Assembly: GCA_030280995.1 (NCBI GenBank)
Contig: JASXTE010000005.1
Span: 14,620,001-14,684,000 of the forward strand
Direction: 5' to 3'
DNA from: Hemileia vastatrix
Taxonomy: Eukaryota; Basidiomycota; Pucciniomycetes; Pucciniales; Zaghouaniaceae
Length of the DNA: 64,000 nucleotides
Part shown: one piece after another, positions 8,401 through 19,200 of the stretch
Position numbering within the stretch: position 1 is the stretch's first letter
Layout of the letters: the number at the start of each line of letters is the position of its first letter
Made by a program: the position numbers and the translations under genes
The notes under the pieces: model-generated
What the model saw: only the letters and a program-made list of their open reading frames with translations
Databases searched by the model: none
What the model was told of the DNA's origin: nothing

Positions 8401-9901
8401 TTGGAAAATTGTCCCCAGGCCTGAAAAAGCTAATGTAATTGGCTGCAGGTGGGTTTTCAGGGTTAAACCTAATGCTGATGGTGGTGTTTCCAAGTTCAAA
8501 GCCCGTTGTGTAGCAAAAGGATATTCTCAAATCCTAGGAATAGATTTTCATGAAACTTTTGCACCCACTGGACGGATCACTTCTCTCAGGACCATTCTTT
8601 CTTTAGCAGCTTATTTTGACTGGGATGTTCATCAAATGGATGTAGTGGCAGCTTTTCTCCAGGGAAACTTAAATGAAACTGTTTATATGGAACAACCTGA
8701 AGGAACACTAACTGCTGGAAATGAAGGTAAAGTTTGCCAACTGTTGCGTCCTCTTTATGGCATCAAACAAGCTCCCTTTTGCTGGAATTCACGTATAAAT
8801 GACTACTTGTGCAAGCTCAACTTCTCCCCCCTTAAGTGTGATCAGTGTGTGTATGTTTGGAGAAACAAATCACAAATCTGTATCATTTATCTTCATGTTG
8901 ATGATATGGTCATTACTGGTAATCATTTTCTTTGGTTCAAAGACAAAATCAAAACTGAATTTGAGATGGATGATCTTGGTCCTGCCACTTGGATTTTGGG
9001 AATGCGTCTCACCAGGAACAGAACAGCACGTACTCTTTCTTTATCACAAGATTCTTATGCTGAAAAAGTTTTGTCCAACTGGAATATGGCCAACTGTAAT
9101 CCCTGTCTTACTCCCTTATCCCCAAATGATTATCCTGTCAAAGCAACCAGTGAAGAAATTGCTGAATTCAATGCTCTGAAAATCAATTACCGCTCTGCTA
9201 TTGGTGCACTCAACTATTTGTCTGTTGCAACAAGACCTGATCTCTCTTTTGCAGTTGGTGCATTATCTCAACATCTCATTGAACCAGGTATCAAACACTG
9301 GCTTGCTGTCAAACACACTTTCAGATATCTGCGTGCCACTTCATCATCATCTCTCACTTTTGGAGGAAAATGCCCAATTCCAAATCATCCATCACTCTGT
9401 CCTCTTATTTACTCTGACACTGATTATGCTGGGGATCCTGATACCAGGCGCTCAACTGGAGGGTATGTTGCCATACTCAATGGAGGAGCTATTTCCTGGA
9501 GTTCTAAAAAGCAGCAAGTTGTCACTATCTCTAGTACTGAAGCTGAGTTCAGAGGCATTGTGGATGCTGGATGTGAAGCAATCTGGCTGACTAAATTACT
9601 TACTTCCTTCAATATTCCTAAGTCACCTTCACCTTTAATCCTTGCTGACAATGCCAGTTCCATTTCACAATGCAAGGATTCACTCAGATACCGTCAAAGA
9701 TCAAAACATGTGGACACTCAACTTTGTTGGATTACTGAAAGCATCAACAAAAATCATTTTCAGCTTCAACACATTTCAACTGAACACATGCTGGCTGATC
9801 TTCTTACAAAATCTTTAGGAAAAGTCAAGCTGTCTTATCTCCTCAAACTCATGGGTCTGGTATTAAGGGGGGGTGTTGAAATTTCTGCCTCTAATACCTG
9901 A
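5417..9901 (+). CDS. Ty1/copia gag-pol polyprotein, element I (intact)
   Basis: The 1494-residue single frame directs capsid assembly, reverse transcription and integration of the element. Gag spans about 1-290, with a zinc-knuckle-like C240-X2-H243-X5-H249-X4-C254. Aspartic protease is marked by DSGASCH with D344. The integrase N-terminal HHCC is H483, H488, C518, C521, and its catalytic D548, D611, E647 keep the X35 spacing. A Ser/Pro/Asp-rich linker covers about 800-930. Reverse transcriptase has D1075 (QMDVVAAF) and the YLHVDDM box with D1162/D1163. RNase H has D1334, E1375 and D1411. The domain order PR-IN-RT-RH is diagnostic of copia. The start ATG follows a 158-nt leader. The stop lies 28 nt inside the 3' LTR. 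There is no frameshift between gag and pol, so Gag excess must come from another mechanism. Private residues include R465, Y777 and L1459. Confidence 0.96.
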   Translation: MASNQDSSKVMVTPLTDESYDTWEHIMRLHFEVLDLFGIVSGQVPAPVPHNDGSPSDAEIKAQLALWIKNDTRCRYEIITRLDDVNKKLVNTCHTSAQMWSVLARRHASNKVGSRISHFLSMVTLSLSEGGDPKTHVDAFKGINFHMIRSGLIIPQEILIYLFFATLPPSFKHWRGLLTRDRQEIDHLHLDDVLSSFLDYAADDKVVDEFHNAMSNVNAHSASAKSSKSSKSKARSKLSCSVHGQNVGHDDNHCFVQHPELRPKKNQANSAAPSKDNSNKATPVPPPQEEQPDATANCAFVFPSDEEFLFTAVACLSEKSNSDCIINASASMASHSSNLSPIIDSGASCHMFNNRDSFITFQPVNIRIQLAGIGKSIYATGKGTVAASGGMEGKVFFSDALYVPDLGRNLISLGRLWRTGCLLIPAPVNPISNFIISRNGKNYMGGVISNSLFEVSVVPQGMSPRNSSALYAKASSQSLTLWHNRLGHPYAPYIQKLFNGMASDVSSSSLSDSEMHFCEPCVLGKQTHASFPGQLPVAKNPLEVIHTDLSGKIQPPSFDGSQYYLKFTDQATSYRHVYLLSSKAQVFKYFLEYKASVELQSGFKIKKLVCDGGGEYINSSLVNFLKQHGIALQVTAPYTPQQNPISERGNRITTEKSKTMMFHSNAPIHLWSEAVKTAVYLENRLPTKALQNKSTPFEAWNKSKPRVSHLRVFGCACYAFLDKHQRPGKFSANARKCVMLGYEVGTTNYRVWDLELKKIVIAKSVAFNENFFPFLDYRFKRPQWSQLMKQIPDQIHDSQPLPTPGLSFSPAQSPSESPTPDPSSGNISDSHSEDNSPSSSSSSDFHMSGTPSNSTPCPSPGHLTRLPHSNVPDEEGSSQSDPSYSSIEPDNPADPDYVPSSQSPSYSDNSSAETSTPEHLRQIYYDHYQHDSYSDSPDPLGLYAANAFAFSLEAPLLAHEIPEPQCYKQAIYSKYSAEWAEAVKHEHQALQRCNTWKIVPRPEKANVIGCRWVFRVKPNADGGVSKFKARCVAKGYSQILGIDFHETFAPTGRITSLRTILSLAAYFDWDVHQMDVVAAFLQGNLNETVYMEQPEGTLTAGNEGKVCQLLRPLYGIKQAPFCWNSRINDYLCKLNFSPLKCDQCVYVWRNKSQICIIYLHVDDMVITGNHFLWFKDKIKTEFEMDDLGPATWILGMRLTRNRTARTLSLSQDSYAEKVLSNWNMANCNPCLTPLSPNDYPVKATSEEIAEFNALKINYRSAIGALNYLSVATRPDLSFAVGALSQHLIEPGIKHWLAVKHTFRYLRATSSSSLTFGGKCPIPNHPSLCPLIYSDTDYAGDPDTRRSTGGYVAILNGGAISWSSKKQQVVTISSTEAEFRGIVDAGCEAIWLTKLLTSFNIPKSPSPLILADNASSISQCKDSLRYRQRSKHVDTQLCWITESINKNHFQLQHISTEHMLADLLTKSLGKVKLSYLLKLMGLVLRGGVEISASNT
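9865..9873 (+). other. Polypurine tract of element I
   Basis: AAGGGGGGG abuts the 3' LTR, where plus-strand DNA synthesis would be primed. It is also coding, within the last codons of the polyprotein. The same tract precedes every 3' LTR of the family here (e.g. 32213-32221, 47201-47209, and on the reverse strand 16297-16305). Confidence 0.8.
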
Positions 9902-10789
9902 CCCATTCCTTACTCCAGCTTCTTACCATCGTCTCAAGTCATTCTCCTTGCTCATATCCTCTTTTCCTGACCTTTTCCGCCGAGGAACTTCAAAGATACG
10001 AGCTCCAGCATCAAGAACAACATTTCTTTCCCACCCGGAGTCAATGTATTGATTCTGGACCTCGAGGACGTGTTTCTTTACCTGGAGTGTGAATCTTTTC
10101 CCCGGCTGAGAACTTTTTCCTTGGATGTGAACCTGTCTCTTTTTCTGTATTGTAGTTTAATAGTTTTGTCGACGTCGTGTTAGTTTCTATTGTTTTGGAT
10201 GGTGGACTTTGTCATATAATGAGGCCTCTCTTTGCCATTTCCGTTTTCCCCATCCAAATCTTTTTCTTTCTCTTTTTCTCTATTCTCTTTGTCCCTTCCA
10301 CTGCTTCTTCCTGTCTACTGCTTTCCCTTTTGGCCGCATCTGACAGTCTTTGCACTGTGTGGGGAGAATAGAGTCTTTTGTCCAGGTTCTTTCCTTTTCC
10401 TTTCTGTTATCTTTTCTCTAATTCTTTTAGTCCTAACCACAGCAGCTCACACTTGTGTCCCTTATAGTTTTAGCACACGCTTTGTTGTAGTTACTTGTTG
10501 TTGTAAGGTGCACAGTTGCTGATTGACCTGTGTTTAGGTATGTTTGTTTTTGCAATGATATCCAAATCTTTTTCTTTCTCTTTTTCTCTATTCTCTTTGT
10601 CCCTTCCACTGCTTCTTCCTGTCTACTGCTTTCCCTTTTGGCCGCATCTGACAGTCTTTGCACTGTGTGGGGAGAATAGAGTCTTTTGTCCAGTTTTAGC
10701 ACACGCTTTGTTGTAGTTACTTGTTGTTGTAAGGTGCACAGTTGCTGATTGACCTGTGTTTAGCTTTCCTCTGTGCTAAAACTTCTACA
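9874..10789 (+). repeat. 3' LTR of element I
   Basis: 916 bp with both tandem units. The intron-like segment is at 10386-10467, with CCTAACC. The unit junction is AT, as in its 5' LTR. ACTCC follows immediately. Confidence 0.95.
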
Positions 10790-13700
10790 ACTCCTGTTCC
10801 CCCTCCTCAGGAAGAACAACCTGATGTCACGGCCAATTGTGCTTTTGTCTTCCCTTCTGATGAAGAATTTCTTTTTACAGCTGTTGCCTGTTTGTCTGAA
10901 AAATCAAATTCTGACTGCATTATCAACGCTTCTGCTTCCATGGCTTCTCATTCCTCAAACCTTTCTCCAATTATTGATTCTGGAGCCAGCTGTCATATGT
11001 TTAACAACAGAGACAGTTTTATCAGCTTTCAACCTGTCAACATTCGAATTCAACTTGCTGGTATTGGAAAATCAATCTATGCAACTGGAAAAGGAACTGT
11101 TGCTGCTTCTGGAGGAATGGAAGGAAAAGTTTTCTTTTCTGATGCTCTTTATGTCCCTGATCTTGGAAGGAATCTCATCTCCCTGGGACGTCTTTGGAGA
11201 ACTGGTTGTCTTCTCATCCCTGCACCAGTTAATCCTACATCAAACTTCATTATTTCACGTAATGGAAAGAATTATATGGGAGGAGTCATCTCCAATTCAT
11301 TATTTGAAGTTTCTGTGGTTCCACAAGGCATGTCTCCCCCTAATTCCTCAGCTCTCTATGCAAAAGCTTCAAGTCAGTCTCTAACTCTCTGGCACAACAG
11401 ATTAGGACATCCCTACGCCCCATATATTCAAAAACTTTTTAATGGAATGGCATCTGATGTATCTAGTTCTAGTTTGTCTGACTCTGAAATGCATTTTTGT
11501 GAACCGTGTGTGTTGGGTAAACAAACCCATGCTTCCTTTCCTGGCCAGTTGCCTGTTGCCAAAAATCCTCTTGAAGTTATCCACACGGATTTATCTGGGA
11601 AAATTCAGCCTCCTTCTTTTGATGGTTCTCAGTATTACCTTAAGTTCACTGATCAGGCCACTTCATTCCGTCATGTTTACCTTCTTTCCTCAAAAGCCCA
11701 AGTATTCAAATATTTCTTGGAATATAAGGCATCTGTAGAGCTGCAATCTGGCTTCAAAATCAAAAAGCTTGTTTGTGACGGTGGTGGTGAGTATATCAAC
11801 TCTAGTCTGGTCAACTTTCTTAAACAACATGGCATTGCTCTTCAAGTTACGGCTCCTTACACTCCCCAACAAAATCCAATTTCTGAGAGAGGAAACCGTA
11901 TTACCACTGAAAAATCCAAAACCATGATGTTTCATTCTAATGCACCAATTCACTTATGGTCTGAAGCAGTTAAAACAGCAGTATATCTTGAAAACAGATT
12001 ACCAACCAAAGCTCTTCAAAACAAATCAACTCCTTTTGAAGCCTGGAATAAATCCAAACCCAGAGTTTCACACCTCAGAGTTTTTGGTTGTGCTTGCTAT
12101 GCTTTTCTTGATAAACATCAACGTCCTGGAAAGTTTTCAGCTAATGCCAGAAAGTGTGTCATGCTTGGATATGAAGTTGGAACAACAAATTATCGTGTTT
12201 GGGACCTTGAGCTTAAAAAGATTGTTATTGCCAAATCTGTGGCCTTCAATGAAAATTTCTTCCCCTTTCTTGACTCCAGATTTAAGCGCCCTCAATGGTC
12301 ACAACTGATGAAGCAAATTCCAGATCAAATTCATGACAGTCAACCACTTCCAACACCTGGCCTTTCCTTTTCTCCAGCTCAATCTCCTTCTGAGTCTCCA
12401 ACTCCTGATCCATCCTCAGGAAACACTTCTGATTCACATTCTGAAGATAATTCTTCTTCTTCTTCCTCTGATTTTCACATGTCAGGCACACCTTCCAATT
12501 CAACTCCTTGTCCTTCACCTGGCCACTTAACAAGATTACCTCATTCCAATGTCCCAGATGAAGAAGGTTCCAGTCAATCTGATCCATCATATTCATCAAT
12601 TGAGCCAGACAATCCAGCAGATCCTGATTATGTTCCCTCATCACAATCCCCCAGTTATTCTGACAACTCTTCAGCTGAAACATCCACTCCTGAACATTTA
12701 CGTCAGATTTATTATGATCATTATCAACATGATTCCTACTCTGATTCTCCTGATCCTCTTGGGTTATATGCAGCAAATGCCTTTGCTTTCTCTCTAGAAG
12801 CTCCCTTGCTAGCTCATGAAATTCCTGAACCCCAGTGTTATAAGCAAGCAATCTATTCCAAATATTCAGCAGAATGGGCAGAGGCTGTGAAACATGAACA
12901 TCAAGCACTTCAGCGTTGTAACACTTGGAAAATTGTTCCCAGGCCTGAAAAAGCTAATGTAATTGGCTGCAGGTGGGTTTTCAGGGTTAAACCTAATGCT
13001 GATGGTGGTGTTTCCAAGTTCAAAGCCCGTTGTGTAGCAAAAGGATATTCTCAAATCCTAGGAATAGATTTTCATGAAACTTTTGCACCCACTGGACGGA
13101 TCACTTCTCTCAGGACCATTCTTTCTTTAGCAGCTTATTTTGACTGGGATGTTCATCAAATGGATGTAGTGGCAGCTTTTCTCCAGGGAAACTTAAATGA
13201 AACTGTTTATATGGAACAGCCTGAAGGAACACTGGAAATGAAGGTAAAGTTTGCCAATTGTTGCGTCCTCTTTATGGCATCAAACAAGCTCCCTTTTGCT
13301 GGAATTCACGTATAAATGACTACTTGTGCAAGCTCAACTTCTCCCCCCTTAAGTGTGATCAGTGTGTGTATGTTTGGAGAAACAAATCACAAATCTGTAT
13401 CATTTATCTTCATGTTGATGATATGGTCATTACTGGTAATCATTTTCTTTGGTTCAAAGACAAAATCAAAACTGAATTTGAGATGGATGATCTTGGTCCT
13501 GCCACTTGGATTTTGGGAATGCGTCTCACCAGGAACAGAACAGCACGTACTCTTTCTTTATCACAAGATTCTTATGCTGAAAAAGTTTTGTCCAACTGGA
13601 ATATGGCCAACTGCAATCCCTGTCTTACTCCCTTATCCCCAAATGATTATCCTGTCAAAGCAACCAGTGAAGAAATTGCTGAATTCAATGCTCTAAAAAT

Positions 13701-14390
13701 CAATTACCGCTCTGCTATTGGTGCACTCAACTATTTGTCAGTTGCAACAAGACCTGATCTCTCTTTTGCAGTTGGTGCATTATCTCAACATCTCATTGAA
13801 CCAGGTATCAAACACTGGCTTGCTGTCAAACACACTTTCAGATATCTGCGTGCCACTTCATCATCATCTCTCACTTTTGGAGGAAAATGCCCAATTCCAA
13901 ATCATCCATCACTCTGTCCTCTTATTTACTCTGACACTGATTATGCTGGGGATCCTGATACCAGGCGCTCAACTGGAGGGTATGTTGCCATACTCAATGG
14001 AGGAGCTATTTCCTGGAGTTCTAAAAAGCAGCAAGTTGTCACTATCTCTAGTACTGAGGCTGAGTTTAGAGGCATTGTGGATGCTGGATGTGAAGCAATT
14101 TGGCTGACTAAATTACTTACTTCCTTCAATATTCCTAAATCACCTTCACCTTTAATCCTTGCTGACAATGCCAGTTCCATTTCACAATGCAAGGATTCAC
14201 TCAGATACCGTCAAAGATCAAAACATGTGGACACTCAACTTTGTTGGATTACTGAAAGCATCAACAAAAATCATTTTCAGCTTCAACACATTTCAACTGA
14301 ACACATGGTAGCTGATCTTCTTACAAAATCTTTGGGAAAAGTCAAGCTGTCTTATCTCCTCAAACTCATGGGTCTGATATTAAGGGGGGG

Positions 14391-14995
14391 TGTTGAAATT
14401 TCTGCCTCTAATACCTGACCCATTCCTTACTCCAGCTTCTTACCATCGTCTCAAGTCATTCTCCTTGCTCATATCCTCTTTTCCTGACCTTTTCCGCCGA
14501 GGAACTTCAAAGATACGAGCTCCAGCATCAAGAACAACATTTCTTTCCCACCCGGAGTCAATGTATTGATTCTGGACCTCGAGGACGTGTTTCTTTACCT
14601 GGAGTGTGAATCTTTTCCCCGGCTGGGAACTTTTTCCTTGGATGTGAACCTGTCTCTTTTTCTGTATTGTAGTTTAATAGTTTTGTCGACGTCGTGTTAG
14701 TTTCTATTGTTTTGGATGGTGGACTTTGTCATATAATGAGCCCTCTCTTTGCCATTTCCGTTTTCCCCATCCAAATCTTTTTCTTTCTCTTTTTCTCTAT
14801 TCTCTTTATGCCTTCCACTGCTTCTTCCTGTCCACTGCTTTCCCTTTTGGCCGCATCTGACAGTCTTTGCACTGTGTGGGGAGAATAGAGTCTTTTGTCC
14901 AGTTTTAGCACACGCTTTGTTGTAGTTACTTGTTGTTGTAAGGTGCACAGTTGCTGATTGACCTGTGTTTAGCTTTCCTTTGTGCTAAAACTTCT
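14391..14995 (+). repeat. Single-unit, insert-free LTR at the end of elements II/III
   Basis: It starts TGTTGAAATT after AAGGGGGGG and is only about 605 bp. There is one unit: GTCCAG is followed directly by TTTTAGCAC, then GTTTAG by CTTTCC, with no 82-bp segment, linker or second unit. It ends CTTCT without the terminal ACA and passes into remnant H0 (TCAAGCTCAAG). It can be explained by recombination between the two units, by reverse transcription of a fully spliced RNA, or by fusion with the remainder of the LTR broken at 2420. Confidence 0.85.
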
Positions 14996-15380
14996 TCAAG
15001 CTCAAGATCCCAAACACGATAATTTGTTGTTCCAACTTCATATCCAAGCATGACACACTTTCTGGCATTAGCTGAAAACTTTCCAGGACGTTGATGTTTA
15101 TCAAGAAAAGCATAGCAAGCACAACCAAAAACTCTGAGGTGTGAAACTCTGGGTTTGGATTTATTCCAGGCTTCAAAAGGAGTTGATTTGTTTTGAAGAG
15201 CTTTGGTTGGTAATCTGTTTTCAAGATATACTGCTGTTTTAACTGCTTCAGACCATAAGTGAATTGGTGCATTAGAATGAAACATCATGGTTTTGGATTT
15301 TTCAGTGGTAATACGGTTTCCTCTCTCAGAAATTGGATTTTGTTGGGGAGTGTAAGGAGCCGTAACTTGAAGAGCAATGC
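14996..15380 (-). pseudogene. Copia polyprotein remnant H0, piece 2 (integrase)
   Basis: Reverse-strand polyprotein, residues about 628-758, including the integrase E647 region. At its left edge the stretch AAGCTCAAG repeats the end of piece 1 at 178, more than a 5-bp duplication, so that junction is irregular. At the right it is cut by element G, with AATGC duplicated at 15376-15380 and 21828-21832. Confidence 0.85.
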
Positions 15381-16296
15381 TGTAGAAGTTTTAGCACAAA
15401 GGAAAGCTAAACACAGGTCAATCAGCAACTGTGCACCTTACAACAACAAGTAACTACAACAAAGCGTGTGCTAAAACTGGACAAAAGACTCTATTCTCCC
15501 CACACAGTGCAAAGACTGTCAGATGCGGCCAAAAGGGAAAGCAGTGGACAGGAAGAAGCAGTGGAAGGGATAAAGAGAATAGAGAGAAAGAGAAAGAAAA
15601 AGATTTGGATGACATTGCAAAAACAAACATACCTAAACACAGGTCAATCAGCAACTGTGCACCTTACAACAACAAGTAACTACAACAAAGCGTGTGCTAA
15701 AACTATAAGGGACACAAGTGTGAGCTGCTGTGGTTAGGACTAAAAGAATCAGAGAAAAGATAACAGAAAAGAAAAGGAAAGAACCTGGACAAAAGACTCT
15801 ATTCTCCCCACACAGTGCAAAGACTGTCAGATGCGGCCAAAAGGGAAAGCAGTGGACAGGAAGAAGCAGTGGAAGGGATAAAGAGAATAGAGAGAAAGAG
15901 AAAGAAAAAGATTTGGATGGGGAAAACGGAAATGGCAAAGAGAGGGCTCATTATATGACAAAGTCCACCATCCAAAACAATAGAAACTAACACGATGTCG
16001 ACAAAACTACTAAACTACAATACAGAAAAAGAGACAGGTTCACATCCAAGGAAAAAGTTCCCAGCCGGGGAAAAGATTCACACTCCAGGTAAAGAAACAC
16101 GTCCTCGAGGTCCAGAATCAATACATTGACTCCGGGTGGGAAAGAAATGTTGTTCTTGATGCTGGAGCTCGTATCTTTGAAGTTCCTCGGCGGAAAAGGT
16201 CAGGAAAAGAGGATATAAGCAAGGAGAATGACTTGAGACGATGGTAAGAAGCTGGAGTAAGGAATGGGTCAGGTATTAGAGGCAGAAATTTCAACA
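15381..16296 (-). repeat. 3' LTR of element G
   Basis: 916 bp with both tandem units. The insert-free unit is met first when reading the plus strand, as expected for reverse orientation. Confidence 0.95.
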
Positions 16297-19200
16297 CCCC
16301 CCCTTAATATCAGACCCATGAGTTTGAGGAGATAAGACAGCTTGACTTTTCCCAAAGATTTTGTAAGAAGATCAGCTACCATGTGTTCAGTTGAAATGTG
16401 TTGAAGCTGAAAATGATTTTTGTTGATGCTTTCAGTAATCCAACAAAGTTGAGTGTCCACATGTTTTGATCTTTGACGGTATCTGAGTGAATCCTTGCAT
16501 TGTGAAATGGAACTGGCATTGTCAGCAAGGATTAAAGGTGAAGGTGATTTAGGAATATTGAAGGAAGTAAGTAATTTAGTCAGCCAAATTGCTTCACATC
16601 CAGCATCCACAATACCTCTGAACTCAGCCTCAGTACTAGAGATAGTGACAACTTGCTGCTTTTTAGAACTCCAGGAAATAGCTCCTCCATTGAGTATGGC
16701 AACATACCCTCCAGTTGAGCGCCTGGTATCAGGATCCCCAGCATAATCAGTGTCAGAGTAAATAAGAGGACAGAGTGATGGATGATTTGGAATTGGGCAT
16801 TTTCCTCCAAAAGTGAGAGATGATGATGAAGTGGCACGCAGATATCTGAAAGTGTGTTTGACAGCAAGCCAGTGTTTGATACCTGGTTCAATGAGATGTT
16901 GAGATAATGCACCAACTGCAAAAGAGAGATCAGGTCTTGTTGCTACAGACAAATAGTTGAGTGCACCAATAGCAGAGCGGTAATTGATTTTCAGAGCATT
17001 GAATTCAGCAATTTCTTCACTGGTTGCTTTGACAGGATAATCATTTGGGGATAAGGGAGTAAGACAGGGATTGCAGTTGGCCATATTCCAGTTGGACAAA
17101 ACTTTTTCAGCATAAGAATCTTGTGATAAAGAAAGAGTACGTGCTGTTCTGTTCCTGGTGAGACGCATTCCCAAAATCCAAGTGGCAGGACCAAGATCAT
17201 CCATCTCAAATTCAGTTTTGATTTTGTCTTTGAACCAAAGAAAATGATTACCAGTAATGACCATATCATCAACATGAAGATAAATGATACAGATTTGTGA
17301 TTTGTTTCTCCAAACATACACACACTGATCACACTTAAGGGGGGAGAAGTTGAGCTTGCACAAGTAGTCATTTATACGTGAATTCCAGCAAAAGGGAGCT
17401 TGTTTGATGCCATAAAGAGGACGCAACAATTGGCAAACTTTACCTTCATTTCCAGCAGTTAGTGTTCCTTCAGGCTGTTCCATATAAACAGTTTCATTTA
17501 AGTTTCCCTGGAGAAAAGCTGCCACTACATCCATTTGATGAACATCCCAGTCAAAATAAGCTGCTAAAGAAAGAATGGTCCTGAGAGAAGTGATCCGTCC
17601 AGTGGGTGCAAAAGTTTCATGAAAATCTATTCCTAGGATTTGAGAATATCCTTTTGCTACACAACGGGCTTTGAACTTTGAAACACCACCATCAGCATTA
17701 GGTTTAACCCTGAAAACCCACCTGCAGCCAATTACATTAGCTTTTTCAGGCCTGGGGACAATTTTCCAAGTGTTACAACGCTGAAGTGCTTGATGTTCAT
17801 GTTTCACAGCCTCTGCCCATTCTGCTGAATATTTGGAATAGATTGCTTGCTTATAACACTGGGGTTCAGGAATTTCATGAGCTAGCAAGGGAGCTTCTAG
17901 AGAGAAAGCAAAGGCATTTGCTGCATATAACCCAAGAGGATCAGGAGAATCAGAGTAGGAATCATGTTGATAATGATCATAATAAATCTGACGTAAATGT
18001 TCAGGAGTTGATGTTTCAGCTGAAGAGATGTCAGAATAACTGGGGGATTGTGATGAGGGAACATAATCAGGATCTGCTGGATTGTCTGGCTCAATTGATG
18101 AATATGATGGATCAGATTGACTGGAACCTTCTTCATCTGGGACATTGGAATGAGGTAATCTTGTTAAGTGGCCAGGTGAAGGACAAGGAGTTGAATTGGA
18201 AGGTGTGCCTGACATGTGAAAATCAGAGGAAGAAGAAGAAGAAGGAGAATTATCTTCAGAATGTGAATCAGAAATGTTTCCTGAGGATGGATCAGGAGTT
18301 GGAGACTCAGAAGGAGATTGAGCTGGAGAAAAGGAAAGGCCAGGTGTTGGAAGTGGTTGACTGTCATGAATTTGATCTGGAATTTGCTTCATCAGTTGTG
18401 ACCATTGAGGGCGCTTAAATCTGGAGTCAAGAAAGGGGAAGAAATTTTCATTGAAGGCCACAGATTTGGCAATAACAATCTTTTTAAGCTCAAGATCCCA
18501 AACACGATAATTTGTTGTTCCAACTTCATATCCAAGCATGACACACTTTCTGGCATTAGCTGAAAACTTTCCAGGACGTTGATGTTTATCAAGAAAAGCA
18601 TAGCAAGCACAACCAAAAACTCTGAGGTGTGAAACTCTGGGTTTGGATTTATTCCAGGCTTCAAAAGGAGTTGATTTGTTTTGAAGAGCTTTGGTTGGTA
18701 ATCTGTTTTCAAGATATACTGCTGTTTTAACTGCTTCAGACCATAAGTGAATTGGTGCATTAGAATGAAACATCATGGTTTTGGATTTTTCAGTGGTAAT
18801 ACGGTTTCCTCTCTCAGAAATTGGATTTTGTTGGGGAGTGTAAGGAGCCGTAACTTGAAGAGCAATGCCATGTTGTTTAAGAAAGTTGACCAGACTAGAG
18901 TTGATATACTCACCACCACCGTCACAAACAAGCTTTTTGATTTTGAAGCCAGATTGCAGCTCTACAGATGCCTTATATTCCAAGAAATATTTGAATACTT
19001 GGGCTTTTGAGGAAAGAAGGTAAACATGACGGTATGAAGTGGCCTGATCAGTGAACTTAAGGTAATACTGAGAACCATCAAAAGAAGGAGGCTGAATTTT
19101 CCCAGATAAATCCGTGTGGATAACTTCAAGAGGATTTTTGGCAACAGGCAACTGGCCAGGAAAGGAAGCATGGGTTTGTTTACCCAACACACACGGTTCA

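Larger units (their letters stand above)
4343..10789 (+). mobile_element. Full-length copia element I (6447 bp, TSD ACTCC)
   Basis: The LTRs are 4343-5258 and 9874-10789, the primer-binding site 5259-5272 and the polypurine tract 9865-9873. The 5-bp target duplication ACTCC is at 4338-4342 and 10790-10794. The host copy (element II polyprotein) reads continuously once the insert and one duplicate are disregarded, which proves nested insertion. The two LTRs differ at two positions that I noticed in the intron-like segment (CTTAAC versus CCTAAC, and CCTTTATAG versus CCCTTATAG), so the insertion is recent. Confidence 0.97.
3495..14418 (+). pseudogene. Copia gag-pol polyprotein of element II (split and frameshifted)
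   Basis: Residues 1-283 are encoded at 3495-4342. The frame is then cut by element I, whose duplicated target ACTCC marks both sides (4338-4342 and 10790-10794). It resumes in the same frame at 10795. A 7-bp deletion at 13233/13234, between the ACACT and GGAAATG stretches and about 23 codons after the first reverse transcriptase aspartate, shifts the frame and ends it at 13315. The correct frame is open again from about 13258 to 14418, covering the YLHVDDM box and RNase H. It also carries Val at 294 and a serine run two residues shorter than in element I, features shared with element VIII. Both the insertion and the frameshift inactivate it. Confidence 0.9.
2421..14995 (+). mobile_element. 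Copia element II, with element I nested in it
   Basis: The 5' LTR is 2421-3336, the primer-binding site 3337-3350 and the internal region 3337-14390. The internal region is interrupted at 4343-10789 by element I. The 3' LTR starts at 14391. The element sits in the LTR 1800-2420. A target duplication GTTAC is expected but cannot be confirmed, because the 3' LTR appears fused with the remainder of the invaded LTR and ends in CTTCT without the terminal ACA. The two LTRs differ in architecture (double unit versus single unit), so one has been altered since insertion. Confidence 0.85.

Noticed and set aside
1800..14995. Remnant III as simply interrupted at 1799 by a nested element
   Set aside because: No resumed polyprotein beginning at the broken codon exists downstream, so an internal deletion is more likely.
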